A stretch of DNA of 49,532 nucleotides from Symbiodinium natans (lineage: Eukaryota > Sar > Dinophyceae > Suessiales > Symbiodiniaceae): the NCBI GenBank assembly GCA_905221605.1, contig CAJNDS010000938.1:1-49532 (forward strand), written 5' to 3'. Below are positions 9,840 to 20,699 of this stretch, piece by piece. Below the pieces are notes generated by a model. That model was not told the DNA's origin. It searched no databases and saw only the letters and a program-made list of their open reading frames with translations. Position numbers and translations under genes: made by a program. Numbering within the stretch: position 1 is the first letter of the stretch; each line of letters opens with the position of its first letter.

Positions 9840-10503
9840 AGCTAGTCACCACAGGGGGGTGGCATGCAGCGAGTCGGCAGGACTTGGAGCCGCCGGCGCA
9901 GCTTTTTCCGTATTTCAGGCACATGCCTCAACCGGTTAGTCAGGTAAGATCGAAGACCCCTAAACTCGAAATCTGAAGCCCTAAACTCCTTCAGCCCCCT
10001 TGCTTCCCCCGCTGGAACCCCGTGTCGCAAACGAAGTTTAGGTACAGGGACGCTCTGTTCAGTACGACCTCTGCAAAGTACCACAGACCTTCAGAGCATG
10101 GTGACTGTGGGGGGCGGGGGAGGACCTTGGGGTGGGGTGGGGGGGGACCTTGTGGGGGGGGGCGGGGAGGGGACCTGAAGGTGGTAGGGGGGGGGCCCCC
10201 CCCCCTACCTTATCCCACACGCAACCAGGGGGCGCCGGCACTTTGTATTCATTCGAAATGGCTTCATGGTGAGGTGAGGGGGGGGGGGGGGGGGCGCCCC
10301 CCCCCCCCACCCCCACCTTAAGTCTTGGGTTTCGGACCTGTTAAGGTGTGGAACCCGTTTTTTCCCTGGAAGCTTCTTAACAAGGTGAATACCAGTGCAT
10401 GGGTAAACGACAACTCCCGCCAGCTCCACAGAGCTAGCTTTCGTGATTAAGCCCTCAATACCACAAAACCCCTTGAACATCCAAAAGCCCTTGGCGTGGA
10501 AGG
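9840..10503. other. Upstream of carboxypeptidase exons; G/C homopolymer palindromes
   Basis: The 5' exons of the carboxypeptidase should lie here or further right but were not recognised. Two near-perfect G-run/C-run palindromes (10186-10206 and 10276-10312) and several G-rich tracts occur at 10105-10312. A minus frame at about 10365-10480 (reads ...ASSVELAGVVVYPCTG...) is a possible exon. Confidence 0.35.
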
Positions 10504-10569
10504 TTAACGCATACCCCTGCCAGCTGGAGGAGATGGGTCCAGAGGAGAACTGACCTCTAACGTTTGGGG

Positions 10570-10746
10570 TTTAGGGTTTGGCAGCTTGACCTGTCTCTGC
10601 CACAGCCGGATACTGTACGATCCCGATGTCATTTTGTGTAGCTGAACAATCCGGCGAGAATTGTCGGCCCCCATATTTGGGGGGTTGGGTATTCCGAAAC
10701 TTGAACATTCTAGAGTCCGATTCAACGTCTCGACCTGCACCGTCAT
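10570..10746 (-). CDS. Candidate exon, unrecognised
   Basis: The minus frame begins MTVQVETLNRTLECSSFG and continues ...RRIVQLHKMTSGSYSIRLWQRQ before running into a telomere-like tract. The composition is protein-like with mixed charge. It lies upstream of and on the same strand as the carboxypeptidase, so it could be its 5' part, but no family feature supports that. Confidence 0.25.
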
Positions 10747-10971
10747 GAATCTATGCAGGCCTGGTGTCTCAGTTCTACAGTCGCTTGAGTTCTTGGACAG
10801 ATGAACTTGAACTTGTCACTGCGCGTGGTATCGTGGCTTCAACAGTCATGCAGGTCCGCTGGGCACGCTGCATCAGGGTCACCACTCTTGAACTTGTCCA
10901 ACAGGTGACCGAGAAAGTAGAGCAGGACGGTCAGGCCTGCTGGCCTCAGCCAAAACCCTAATCCCTGTTGG

Positions 10972-11382
10972 GTGGGTTTTTATTGGGCAAATCTGTTGGC
11001 TGGAACCCTTGCTCACAAGATGAGACATATGGGGCTCCGGCTCGCGAGCGTGCATCAGTGCTGTCAGCAGGAGTTGAGGCTTGTGCTGCCTCTGGCAATC
11101 AACACAGCAACGACAACAAGGCTCTCAATGACTCTCAAGGCTTGCAAGGCTCGCAAACGGCTCGGCCAGCCTTCCTGCCGGGGTGGCCAGAATGTATGCC
11201 TCAATCGGCCTTGGGCTGGGGGCAGACTGGAAGCATGCACCCAGCAGCACTGCGCCAGTGACATCACGGCAGGCGCAGCCTATCTTGTCATGGCTCTTGG
11301 CTTTCTGAAAATTCTTAGCTCACCACCGGCCCTGGAAGCTTTTGCCTATCCTCAGCTTTCCGCTGCTCCGAAGCCGGGCTGA
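10972..11382 (+). CDS. Candidate plus-strand ORF, 136 codons, unrecognised
   Basis: One of the longer ORFs in the window. It is rich in Ala, Leu and Cys, with a hydrophobic run (AYLVMALGFLKIL) near its C-terminus. It ends just before a CCCTAAA tract. No family recognised, and overlapping frames of similar length exist on both strands. It may be chance. Confidence 0.2.
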   Translation: MGFYWANLLAGTLAHKMRHMGLRLASVHQCCQQELRLVLPLAINTATTTRLSMTLKACKARKRLGQPSCRGGQNVCLNRPWAGGRLEACTQQHCASDITAGAAYLVMALGFLKILSSPPALEAFAYPQLSAAPKPG

Positions 11383-11397
11383 GCTTCATGACGTTCC

Positions 11398-11440
11398 CTA
11401 AACCCAAAACCCTAAACCATAAACCCTAAACCCTAAACCA
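11398..11440 (-). repeat. CCCTAAA tract
   Basis: Six CCCTAAA-type units with single-base variants. Confidence 0.8.
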
Positions 11441-11551
11441 AGGTCAGTGGGATGAGCGTGTCGCAAAGTAAGTCGACGTACAAGACAATGAGGTGCTCTG
11501 TTACGTTCGGCTCTAAGGCAATGAATTTCTACCTATATTGCACTTCAGAGT

Positions 11552-11741
11552 AGGTGTGTGTTGGTGTGTGTGTTGGTGTGTGTGTTGGTGTGTGTGTTGG
11601 TGTGTGTGTTGGTGTGTGTGTTGGTGTGTGTGTTGGTGTGTGTGTTGGTGTGTGTGTTGGTGTGTGTGTTGGTGTGTGTGTTGGTGTGTGTGTTGGTGTG
11701 TGTGTTGGTGTGTGTGTTTGTGTGTGTGTTGGTGTGTGTGT
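11552..11741 (+). repeat. 12-bp minisatellite (TTGGTGTGTGTG)n running into the gap
   Basis: Sixteen near-identical units with one GG-to-TG change near the end. The array is cut off by the N run, so its true length is unknown. Confidence 0.95.
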
Positions 11742-11841
11742 NNNNNNNNNNNNNNNNNNNNNNNNNNNNNNNNNNNNNNNNNNNNNNNNNNNNNNNNNNN
11801 NNNNNNNNNNNNNNNNNNNNNNNNNNNNNNNNNNNNNNNNN
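11742..11841. other. Assembly gap of exactly 100 N
   Basis: A 100-base N run of the kind used for gaps of unknown length. It sits directly at the end of the minisatellite, which probably caused the break. Confidence 0.98.
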
Positions 11842-12357
11842 AACCAGAAGGCCAATCCCTGCAAAGCCGATAGCCAGAAACTCTTTGCATGCCAACCCTA
11901 AACCCTATGCGGGAACTCATGGCACCACCTATGGATGGACATAGTATGCATCAGCCGATCTCATCCGGGCCGAGACGCAGCAACACTGCTCTGACAAGAA
12001 GCAATCTTGACACGCTCCCGCTCTTGGGCAAGTGCAAGCATGGTGACTGAGCCTTCGGCCAGTTCCAACTGCCTCTCCAAGCCTTGCACTTTAGTGGGCT
12101 GATTGGACTTTACGCCCGAGCGGTTTGGGGTCTAGGGCTTATGGGCCGCTTAGGGTTTGAGGTTTAGGCTTTAGGGTTATTGGCGTTCCAACTGCCAGCT
12201 TAGCGGCGGGGCGCCAAAGTTCGAATCTTGTTCTCGACGCGCCGGCGGTTCCTCTCCTGTCAAATGACCCTCTGCGCTGAAAGGGTGCCTGATTTTAGAG
12301 TTTTGGGTTTAGGGCTTGGTTTATGACCAAAACTATGGGCCTTTTTCGTACCCTAAG

Positions 12358-12870
12358 CTATGAGGAATACGCTCTACCCATAATTTTGGTCAACCCACAC
12401 AAAGCATGGCCAGGGTCGTGGCGCATGATGCGATCGCACGAAGCCTGCGCACCTGGTAACACAGCCGGAACGCCAACAACAATCCGAAAGCTGTAGAAAG
12501 GGCTCCACTGCGAGGGCATGCTGCGGCATGCCTCAAAACCGTGCTGAGCGACACGCTTCATTCTTGCTTCTGATGTGTTGGTCTCTGATTGCATCAAGCT
12601 GGTCTAAACCTGAGCCAAGCAAGAGAACACCGTCTCCGGCACTTGCCATGGCTCGAACCCACATCCAAGTTTTTTAGGGGTCGAGCGATGATGCACGGGC
12701 CCACGATGATCTGATCGGCACCTTGCGCCGAACACCCCCGCTACACCCGAAGGCCTGAACCAGTTCTCTGGCTTCGCTGACACATGCCACCGTGCCAACC
12801 TCGCCCACAGATTGCGGACTGCCGCCCACCCCTGCTTCTTCGCTTCGGCGACCTCGTGACGAAGCTTCAA
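12358..12870 (-). CDS. Two adjacent candidate exons, unrecognised
   Basis: The frame 12597-12358 reads ...RMKRVAQHGFEACRSMPSQWSPFYSFRIVVG..., and 12870-12604 starts MKLRHEVAEAKKQGWAAVRN. Both have ordinary protein-like composition on the strand used by all identified genes. No domain was recognised and no splice junction could be fixed between them. Confidence 0.25.
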
Positions 12871-13428
12871 TGCCTCCGAGCAAAACTCTCACAATCCAAT
12901 TGAGGGGTGTAGGCGTAGGGTTTCGGGTCACTTAAGAAGAGGTTCTGATGAGCAACGTAGGAAAGGGCCCCACCCTCGCCACCCGAAAATGGAGTGGCAC
13001 CCTCTACCCGGGGACTTCTTCTGCAGAATGCCTAAGTTATGTAAGACCTGCCCAAACCGCATGAAGCATCCGAAATCTGATCCAGACGAAATGGGGCCCC
13101 GACCTGGACCCCGCCCCACGGGCCTCTTCAGCCTGAGACCGTTGAAACCTCTCCCTGAGTCCTTCCTCCCGCCCCCGCTGAAAACCGTTGCGCATGCCAC
13201 ACCCCGCGTTCAGCCCCGGCTGCCGAGGCGGCGCGCGCAAGCGCTTACAATGATGAGAGGGGCCCCTATTTGAATCCCCCCTCCATTTCAAGCGGCAGCA
13301 AAGACGAGCCCAAGCTTACCCGAGGCGCCTCCTCCACAGACTTGAGGCTCTTTGATGTCAGAAGCCTCCCTGCCCATCGGCGGGCATCCACCTCTTGTGA
13401 AGCGTACGTCTGCGACAGGGTCTGCAAG

Positions 13429-13720
13429 CTAAGGCTTCTCCCCTAACGGGAGGCTGGATAAGCAGCCGACCCTCACTTGAAAGCGCCAGCGTGACCCCTG
13501 CGAGCATTGTGCAAAATTCGTTGCGCAGGGGTCTGAAATAGAAGCCATTGTGAGCAAGAGGTCATTCTGGTTGTTCAGGCCAACGAAAAAAACAAGATCC
13601 GCCGAGATGGGAGTGCCCTCTGTGCTACGCTGGTCTATCACTGGTGCTAATTCCTCATTCCGATTCAACCCCACTTCCCTGTCCTCCGCCTTGCGCAGAT
13701 GCAGGAAGCACAGTTTCGGA
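13429..13720 (-). CDS. Candidate exon of an extracellular-type protein
   Basis: The minus frame contains EELAPVIDQRST, then ISADLVFFVGLNNQNDLLL and ISDPCATNFAQC. A hydrophobic beta-type segment followed by paired cysteines resembles the ADxVLYV...C...C region of leishmanolysin-type M8 peptidases, but no HExxH zinc motif was found nearby, so this is only a suggestion. The 3' side continues to a stop near 13429. Confidence 0.3.
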
Positions 13721-14040
13721 TTCAGGGGCCCTGAGGTTGCTCGGAGAAGTCCAAGGAGGTCGAGCCTGCAGGGGCACCCCGACTGAAGCAGCCGAGCTCG
13801 GGCGGCTGTCCATGCGACCTCGCCCACGCCAACATAGAAGACCACCAGGGCGCAAGCAGGAGTCGCAAGAGCTCCCCGAAACCCGACATTCAACCCTACA
13901 CCCCGAAAACCCTGAAGACTTCAGAAGCCCCGAACCCTACTCAGTAAGGCCCTGGCTTCCGCATGGCTCCGAAGGAAAGGCCTGTCTGAGAATCTCGTCG
14001 AACTCCTCTTCCTCGTCCTCCGGAACGGCCTTGAATTGAA

Positions 14041-14093
14041 GGTTTAGGGTTTAGGGTTTAGGGATTGCGGTATAGGGAGCAGGGTTTAGGGGC
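14041..14093 (+). repeat. TTTAGGG tract
   Basis: Five telomere-like units, three of them perfect, followed by degenerate copies. Confidence 0.75.
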
Positions 14094-14654
14094 TTAGCGT
14101 TCGACATCGGGGCGAACCAAATCCGGTCGTGAACGCAAGTGGAGGACTGCAAACCTGATTGTTTGTCCTTCTTCTTGTCGCTACCAGAAAACACCGCACG
14201 GTAGTACGCCAACATGTGAACCTTGTTGTTTGTCTTTGTTTCTTTGTCGTTCTGAGAATGGCTAAGTACACGCACACACTGGAGGGGAATACTCCCATGT
14301 TCCTGTTTCAAGAACTTGAAAACCCGAACACAATGCAAGAGTCCTCCTTAAAAGTATCTGAGTCTGCCCACAAGTGAAACATGGCGCGAGAGCCATTCTC
14401 AAACACTGTACTGGTCCGGCTGTGGTTGAGGTGGTCCCTGGCAACTCCTGATTATCCCCTTGCTGCAGCCTTACACATTTCCGGCCTCCAGTGCATAGCG
14501 CAAGTCAGCAAGCAAGAGCCTTCACACGTACACGATCATTCTTTCAGCGGCGTGACACATCCTATACATCCACACAAGCCCAACGCAAGCTCCTGCAACA
14601 CGCTTCAGTCTGCACCCTAAACCTGTATGTAAGCCCTAAACAGCCTGAGACCCT

Positions 14655-14757
14655 ATAAACTCCAAACCCTAACCCCTAACCCTCAACCCTAAATCCTAAC
14701 CCCAAAACCCTAAACCCTAAACCCTGAACCCTAAACCCTGAACCCTAACCCTAAAAT
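14655..14757 (-). repeat. CCCTAAA array with CCCTGAA and CCCTAACC variants
   Basis: About thirteen units, a mosaic of perfect and variant heptamers. Confidence 0.85.
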
Positions 14758-14957
14758 CTGTCTTGCCAGCTCCTGCCTTGCGCTCTCCGCCATCTCAAGC
14801 GTCTCAAAGCACCTCTCGTTAGCCGACGCTTAGGAGCTTAGGGGCCTGATTGACTAGGGAGATTTAGGGTTTGAAGTTCAGGAAATAGGGCTTGCTATCA
14901 GCCGAGGTTTGAAAAGGGTCTAGGGGGATTTAGGCTTTAGGACCTTGGGAAGATATA

Positions 14958-15430
14958 CTACGAAACACTGGTGTTGTCCAGGAATCGTCCTACTATAAGG
15001 GCCGTAGTATACAACCAGGTTACAAACAACGCACCAGCGGGCTGTTCACGCGCGCCGAAAAAGTAGCGAATTGCGAACATCGTCGCTGCCGATGGTTTCA
15101 TGGTCCAGGGCAAGCACGAACCGTGCCAAAAAGTTGCGATTTTTTGCAGATTTGCTGCACCTCCCACGCTGCGGCTCTTCAAAACGGCCGCTTTCCATCA
15201 TGCTTCACATCGCGATGGCACGAAGGATCGCATCCCACCAGTCCTGCTCTCTGTACGATAAATATGCGGCGCCTCAAGCACGGTTTGCAGCCCAGGCTTC
15301 CGCAACAAGAGGGCATTCAGCCTGCGCAGATGGTCCTTTCCAACTTCGGGTGCACTGGCAACACGGACGGAATCATGGTGCGAGCCAAGCGTGTCCAGCC
15401 GCATCGGTTTTGACACCAGCTGCATCGGTT
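14958..15430. other. Unassigned; competing frames on both strands
   Basis: A 218-codon plus frame (15071-15727) is long but Cys/His/Ala-rich and runs into a telomere-like tract at its 3' end. The minus strand offers a short, more protein-like frame near 15060-15190 (reads ...NRNFLARFVLALDHETIGSD) and another at 15198-15425. I cannot choose between them. Confidence 0.25.
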
Positions 15431-15711
15431 TTCACGCTGTTTCTAGCCTGTGACCCACACGAAACACTGTACGTACCCATGCTAAACCAAGGCAAGAAAG
15501 GCCTGAAACGGCAGGTACCGACACACTGCGCATTCACTGCGCCCACCGATGCTGTCGGCATGTCACCCACACGAAACACTGTAGTCACCAAGGTAAACGA
15601 CATGTGCAGCGTGCGGGAGCAGCATTTCGGAGGGTACAACGAAGTGCTTTCCTGCCTTTGTCTAGGCTTCAGACGCGCCTCAAGGGATTTGTTTGGGGTT
15701 CAGGGGTCCCC

Positions 15712-15769
15712 AAACCCTAAACCCTAAACCCTAAACCCTAAACCCTAAACCCTAAACCCTAAACCCTAC
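15712..15769 (-). repeat. Perfect CCCTAAA array
   Basis: Eight uninterrupted units. Confidence 0.9.
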
Positions 15770-15869
15770 AGTACACCCTGGGGCTCCCGGCCTTGAGCTC
15801 ACAGACACGCCACGGATTGTGATTCGAGCCATGTACCCCATGCTCTGACCGACCTTGGGATGCAGGGCT

Positions 15870-15995
15870 TTAGGATTTTGCAGGGTTTGTAGGCTTTTAG
15901 GGCTTGTAGGATTTGCAGGGTTTTCAGGGTTTTCGGGTTTTAGGATTTGGGGGTTGGGGTATGTAGGGTTTTAGGGCTTCGGGTGTAAGGTTCTG
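15870..15995 (+). repeat. Degenerate octamer-type tract (TTTTAGGG, TTTTCAGGG)
   Basis: A loose series of GGG blocks spaced by TTTT-containing linkers. It looks like a decayed telomere-like array or one built from an altered repeat. Confidence 0.6.
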
Positions 15996-16311
15996 CAACT
16001 TCCCCTGTGCTTTTGCAGTGGTGTTGAACAAGCGCTGGGCAGAAATCGCAGAAACCGCTCCATGGCGGGTCAGCTGTCCTAGCTGTGCAGAGGCTCAGGT
16101 TTTAGGGTGTATAGGGTTTAGGGTGTAGATGATGAAAAGCGTCTGAAGCTCAAGCACGAGGCCTCCGCGTAGCCTTTGATGCGGAGACGGTCGCCTTCGT
16201 TGGCACCAGGCTACAGGAACACTCGGCTCGGGAGCAGAAGCTGAGAGCAAAGCTTGAAGCTCGCATCTCTCCGGACAGAAGGATCTGCCAAGTGCAAGCT
16301 GCCCAAGAAAC

Positions 16312-16361
16312 ACCCTAAACCCTAAACCCTAAACCCTAAACCCTAAACCCTAAACCCTAAG
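16312..16361 (-). repeat. Perfect CCCTAAA array
   Basis: Seven uninterrupted units. Confidence 0.9.
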
Positions 16362-16446
16362 ACCAGGGCCGAACCTTCCAGACGCTGCGTCTCGCACCTC
16401 GCGCCGGACTGGTCCTTCCACCGGGCGGCCTTCGCATGAGCCGCAG

Positions 16447-16688
16447 GGGTTTGGGGTTTAGGGTTTAGGGTTCAGGGTTTAGGGTTTAGATGGGTCTAGG
16501 GTTTAGGGTTTTGGGTTTAGGGTTTAGGGTTTATAGGGTTTAGGGTTTAGGGTTGAGGTCACAACAGGGTGCGCAGCCAAGGCACAGCGGAATACAGCGG
16601 AAGGGCTGACTCAATGCACAGCCTCCTTTGAAACCCCAAACCCTAAACCCTGGACCCTGAACCCTAAACCCTAAACCCTAAACCCTAA
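16447..16688. repeat. Opposed telomere-like arrays, TTTAGGG then CCCTAAA
   Basis: A TTTAGGG array at 16447-16556 is followed, about 75 bases later, by a CCCTAAA array at 16630-16688. The two are in inverted orientation and could pair as a long imperfect hairpin. Confidence 0.8.
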
Positions 16689-16689
16689 T

Positions 16690-17545
16690 GTTGGACTGGC
16701 TTTAGTAGATGGGACCACATTTTCGGCCTATGCAGGACCCCCCATTGTTTAGGGGGGTTTACAATTATGCGATGTTGTCCCGGCTGGGGTTGAAGGGCGG
16801 GGGGGGCCGGGGAGCCAAAAACTAAAAAACGGTTTTGAATAAGAAACTCCGGATGTTTTTGGTGTCCAGCCTTATTTAAACTCCTTGTAAAATTTCATTA
16901 CGAAACAGGCCCCCAAACAATTTTCCAAGGGAGTAGCCCACGAGCTGCCCTGATTCGCTTTAGCAAGTTGTTCCGCATTAATGCGGGGCCCCGGCGACCG
17001 TGGAGCTACAAAGCCTGGAAAGCTTGGACCCTCAAGCTTCAAGGCTTCCCCTCAACCCTCGACCCCTAGCCGCCCTACCCCCAGCCCCCGTCCCAGCCCC
17101 GTCCCAGATTATTAAGGATCCCCGAAAACCCCAAAATTGTTTGGGGGGGGGCCCCTACGCACTAAAGCGAGTCCAGCATTAAACCCTAATTAAACCCTAA
17201 ACCTAAACCCTAAACCCAAACTAAACCCTAAACCCTCAACCTAATATAAAGTGCCACGGCCTCGAGCTGCCGGAGGAGCGCCGTCCGCAGCCGTGAAGGC
17301 AACGACTCGACGGCCTTGCGCCGCTCCGGGCGGGGCAGCGCGGCCAGCAGCTCCTCTTAAGATGCGCAGCTTTTGAAGGGGTTTAGGGTTTAGGGTTTAG
17401 GGTTTATAGGGTTTAGATTCTTAAGCCCCTGTTGTCCCGTTGCTTCTTCCGCACGCGCGCATATTCTCGCACGCCCTTGCCCGGTCCTGCAAACGACCAA
17501 TGCCAGCCCGCAAAACCTGGCGCCGCTGGACCTTGGGCGGTTTAG
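16690..17545. other. No gene supported; further telomere-like tracts
   Basis: Contains C/G runs, a degenerate CCCTAAA tract at 17180-17243 and a TTTAGGG tract at 17378-17417. I see no credible exon. Confidence 0.4.
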
Positions 17546-18069
17546 GGTTAAGTTAAGATCTGGGATGGTTTCGGACGCAAAGTTTGCCTATGGGGTGCTC
17601 TCTTTACAAGCTTCAGGTTCAGATGCCCGGTGCCCCGATGCTCCGAATTCTGCAGAAGGCAATGCAAAACAACGCATCGCACATTTCCAGATTCCAGCGG
17701 GTACAAGTCCGTATTGGGAAAGCACACGACACGTTGAGGAATGTGTACTAACCTGCATGAGCAGTAATACGCTTCTTCCCTGCAAATTGAGACCTTGGCT
17801 GATCGTGCAGGCCGCGTCGCCGCAGCTTTGCCTAACAGGCTCACATGGTGCCATGCAATGCACATCTACCCCCAGCTCCACGGAAGGTTGAAGAGCCTCG
17901 ATTCTTTGGCGCCCGAGCAGCCTCCCAAAATCGAAGGATGCTTGGAAAGCTTTGGTTGGATGGAGCTGGACTCCTGGACAACTAATCTACTTATGCACAG
18001 CCTTGTCGCCTTTCCTCAGCATTTTACGACCAGCGCTGTTGGTCATCTTGCCTCAAGCAAGGTGAAGAG
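17546..18069. other. Unassigned; long frames on both strands
   Basis: Frames of about 100 codons overlap at 17548-17891 on both strands, and a 137-codon plus frame covers 17795-18208. Composition does not separate them and no family is recognised. Confidence 0.25.
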
Positions 18070-18670
18070 ACTGTCATGTCGGAGCGAATGGAAAATTTCC
18101 GGCTGCAAGCTGGCCTTCACATCATGTCTCGCATCATCATCATCTTCCGCATCCACATGCGCATTCCTTGGAATCTCACCAGCGTTCGGCGCTCTAAAAC
18201 TAAGCTAGGGCCGTGGGTCAGAAACTCGCCTCATCTTCAACAGCACACAGCATGGCACTAGCACGATGCACAAGGGGCGCAGAGTTTTCTGCAAATTTCA
18301 GGTCCAGCGGCGCATCGGCTCGCACATGCATTTGCTCTTGTCCTTCCGGGTCTTCATGTTCAGAAGTGCCGCATCCGCACCTGCGGATAGCCCAAGCGTT
18401 ACACAACTATCGATGCCCACACGACAACCTGCCGTGAGCATACCACATGAAAGTACCTAATGCTTGGCACTCAGGGTGCAGACGCTGATGTTCAGCCACG
18501 CGGCACTTGGTGAGCAAAGCCAGGGAGTCCACGGAGCAAATGGCCTTGGGGCTGAACTTGCTGAGTGCTTGGGAATACTGCCCTGGCTTCTCTGCGTGCA
18601 TGCGAAGAAGAAAGGCGAGCTCGACAAAAGTAGAGCTCGTCATGTTGAAAGAAGCCTGTGCAGGGCTCTG
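18070..18670 (-). CDS. Candidate multi-exon gene, unrecognised
   Basis: Three protein-like minus frames follow each other. One at about 18665-18470 reads ...TSSTFVELAFLLRMHAEKPG and ...KFSPKAICSVDSLALLTK. A second at 18406-18218 contains DPEGQEQMHVRADAPLDLKF. A third near 18200-18070 contains NAHVDAEDDDDARHDVKASL. Junctions were not fixed. It lies just downstream of the Lys-rich C-terminus gene on the same strand. Confidence 0.3.
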
Positions 18671-18872
18671 CGATGCCTACATTGGCCTGCATCATCAGAC
18701 TTCAGCCCATTCCGGACTCAAGGTTCAATCTAACCGGCCTTCGGGCGAGTGCGCAAGAAGTTCTGCGAAATGGCTGCGGTGACGAAAAAGTTTTGCGGCA
18801 CAGTATGGCTCGTTGAGACGATGCACTATGTGGGCACACATGACGACATCCCGCGCATAGCTTTTTGTTCGG

Positions 18873-19210
18873 CTACTTGCTCTTCTTGGACTTGTCCTTC
18901 TTGGGTTTGTCCTTCTCCTTGACTGGTGCCGCCTGTTCGCATAAGACAAGACCACATGCTGTGTCGGACCACAAAAAAAAGGGGTCAAGCTGAGGCTTGG
19001 CACCGGCGTAGGCGGAAGAAATGGAAACAAGCTGGGGGGTGGAAATGGCCTGCCCAAGCTGCCAATGGTCTAGGCTGACATGCTTGATTCCCAGATGCTG
19101 CCAGACTCTTCAAGTCAAGCTTGGCTGCCTCTTCAAGGATCCATGAGCAGGCTTCTGGAGCAAATGGATTTTGACCAGCGGGGCCTTCGACGAAAGTCGA
19201 TGCAGCGGGG
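18873..19210 (-). CDS. Lys-rich C-terminus of an unrecognised protein, two exons
   Basis: The last exon is 18932-18873. It follows an ACAG acceptor and encodes 19 residues (AAPVKEKDKPKKDKSKKSK) and a TAG stop. The upstream exon (about 19210-19090) reads ...NPFAPEACSWILEEAAKLDL... and ends after ASGNQ at a GC donor, in the phase needed to join. The 5' part was not found. The basic tail could be a nucleic-acid or membrane interaction tail; the function is unknown. An exact in-frame junction supports a real gene. Confidence 0.5.
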
Positions 19211-19399
19211 AAGGAGGGGGGGGGGGCACCCTAAACCTTTTGGTTCGCTTCTTTCATTGCGCAAGAAAACTGCGAGTCTGTTACGTGATCTCTGGGACTT
19301 TATGGAACACGTGGATGCAAAGGGACTGTATTGTATTGTATTGCATCGTGTGCAGCATCTCATTTCCGAGCCATTTCTCTGCTACTCCGGCTAACTTTG

Positions 19400-20100
19400 G
19401 GCTCAAATGAGTGTCATGTTTCATCGCATTCTCTCGCGATCGCAATTTCTGCCCTTAACCCTAAATAGGCTGGACAGAGGACAGCCTCGGCCTTAGCAAC
19501 GGCTCCGTTGGGAAGTAGCCTACCATGGACCGTACAAGATTTCAAACATCCCAACTAATGTTGTATCCTGATTAGTGTGGTCCCCCGGAAATGTGAAAGA
19601 AAAATCCTAAACTTGTTCAGCGGGGTCTATTTGAGGAGGTCCCCCGGAATTGTGAAAAAATGATCGGGCGATGCAAAATTTCGGCGAGGCTGTTGAATAG
19701 AGTTGTTGTCTAGAAATCGCTTCTGAACTGAGCCTGAGAGACCAAAGGTCTGAGCCTGAGCAAAGGTTTCAAGCCTGAAGATGGATCCCGTTTAAATTCA
19801 TATGAACCCTTTTAAATTCATGTCAATTCAGCCTCTTAAAATCGTATGGATCACTTTTAATTTCATACCATCTCACCCCTTTTAAAATCATATCCATCCC
19901 CTTAAAATTCATACAAGCTCATCCCTTTTCAAGTCAAAAAAGCCAGGTCCCCCCCCCCCCCCCCCGCCCCACACTAAACAGGGGGGGATCCATTTATTGG
20001 AGGGGGGTTGGGTGGGGGGGGGGGGGGTGGGCACACTAATCAGCAGACCACATTACTAATCTTATAACGGGCCCTGAAAAGTACCCATGAGATCCCATGA
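19400..20100. repeat. Repeat-rich intergenic stretch
   Basis: A phrase close to GGTCCCCCGGAATTGTGAAA occurs twice, at about 19579 and 19639. A degenerate tandem repeat at 19785-19945 has 25-32 base units built on CCTTTTAAATTCATA. It is followed by a C run (19949-19966) and G-rich tracts (19981-20030). No coding signal. Confidence 0.65.
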
Positions 20101-20103
20101 GAA

Positions 20104-20470
20104 GTGAAAGTGCAATTCTTCCAACTGACTGGTATCCAGCGAACCTATACCGGGCCACTGCTGACGAGGATCATCCATAAGCTGAAGCGGCGCTGTGGCA
20201 CACTGAAGTGCCAATGGGGTGACGTAGCCCCAATGCACCTGGCGCGAATATGTCTACCACTAAAGGCAGTGCCTCAAGATGGCTCAAGAAGTCGAAACAC
20301 GCCGGGATCACGTGAATGCAGGCCAGCACGATGCAGCCAATGACTTGCCTGGGTCCAGGTTCCAAGAAACAGCTCAGTCGATTCCCATGCCCATCACCCT
20401 TCTTCTGCTCGTGGTGCCCCAGCGTCAACCCTCTCTCTTCATCACATCTCTCTCCCCCATCGAAGGATAG
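20104..20470. other. Possible membrane-segment exon on minus strand
   Basis: The minus frame 20428-20171 contains a hydrophobic run (VIGCIVLACIHVIPACFDFL). A plus frame over the same bases is also open. Unassigned. Confidence 0.2.
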
Positions 20471-20699
20471 ACTTTTTTAATCGTAATGTATTACTATTAT
20501 CATATCCTAATATAATCATACCATTTTTATAACTACCTGGACAACTTCATCAAAGCTTTCAACGTGGCCGCTGCATCTCATTCCGGTTTGCAAGTCAATG
20601 CTGGGCTGCGGGCTGCTGCATCTGCTCGAACCACTTTGACATGTCCTGAAAACAAAAGAGGCAAACCTAACTCCCCAACAAACCCGAAGCCCCTACTGT

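Noticed and set aside
11513-11944. Several 110-135 codon frames of repeated His-Thr or Cys-Val residues
   Set aside because: They are read-through of the 12-bp minisatellite and the N gap.
12190-12250. GTTCGAATC phrase like a tRNA T-loop
   Set aside because: No matching acceptor stem, D-arm or anticodon arm could be built around it.
13037-13291. Minus frame over the 30-base match at 13.2 kb as a full paralogue of the unknown gene
   Set aside because: Similarity does not extend beyond the short stretch, so only a fragment can be claimed.
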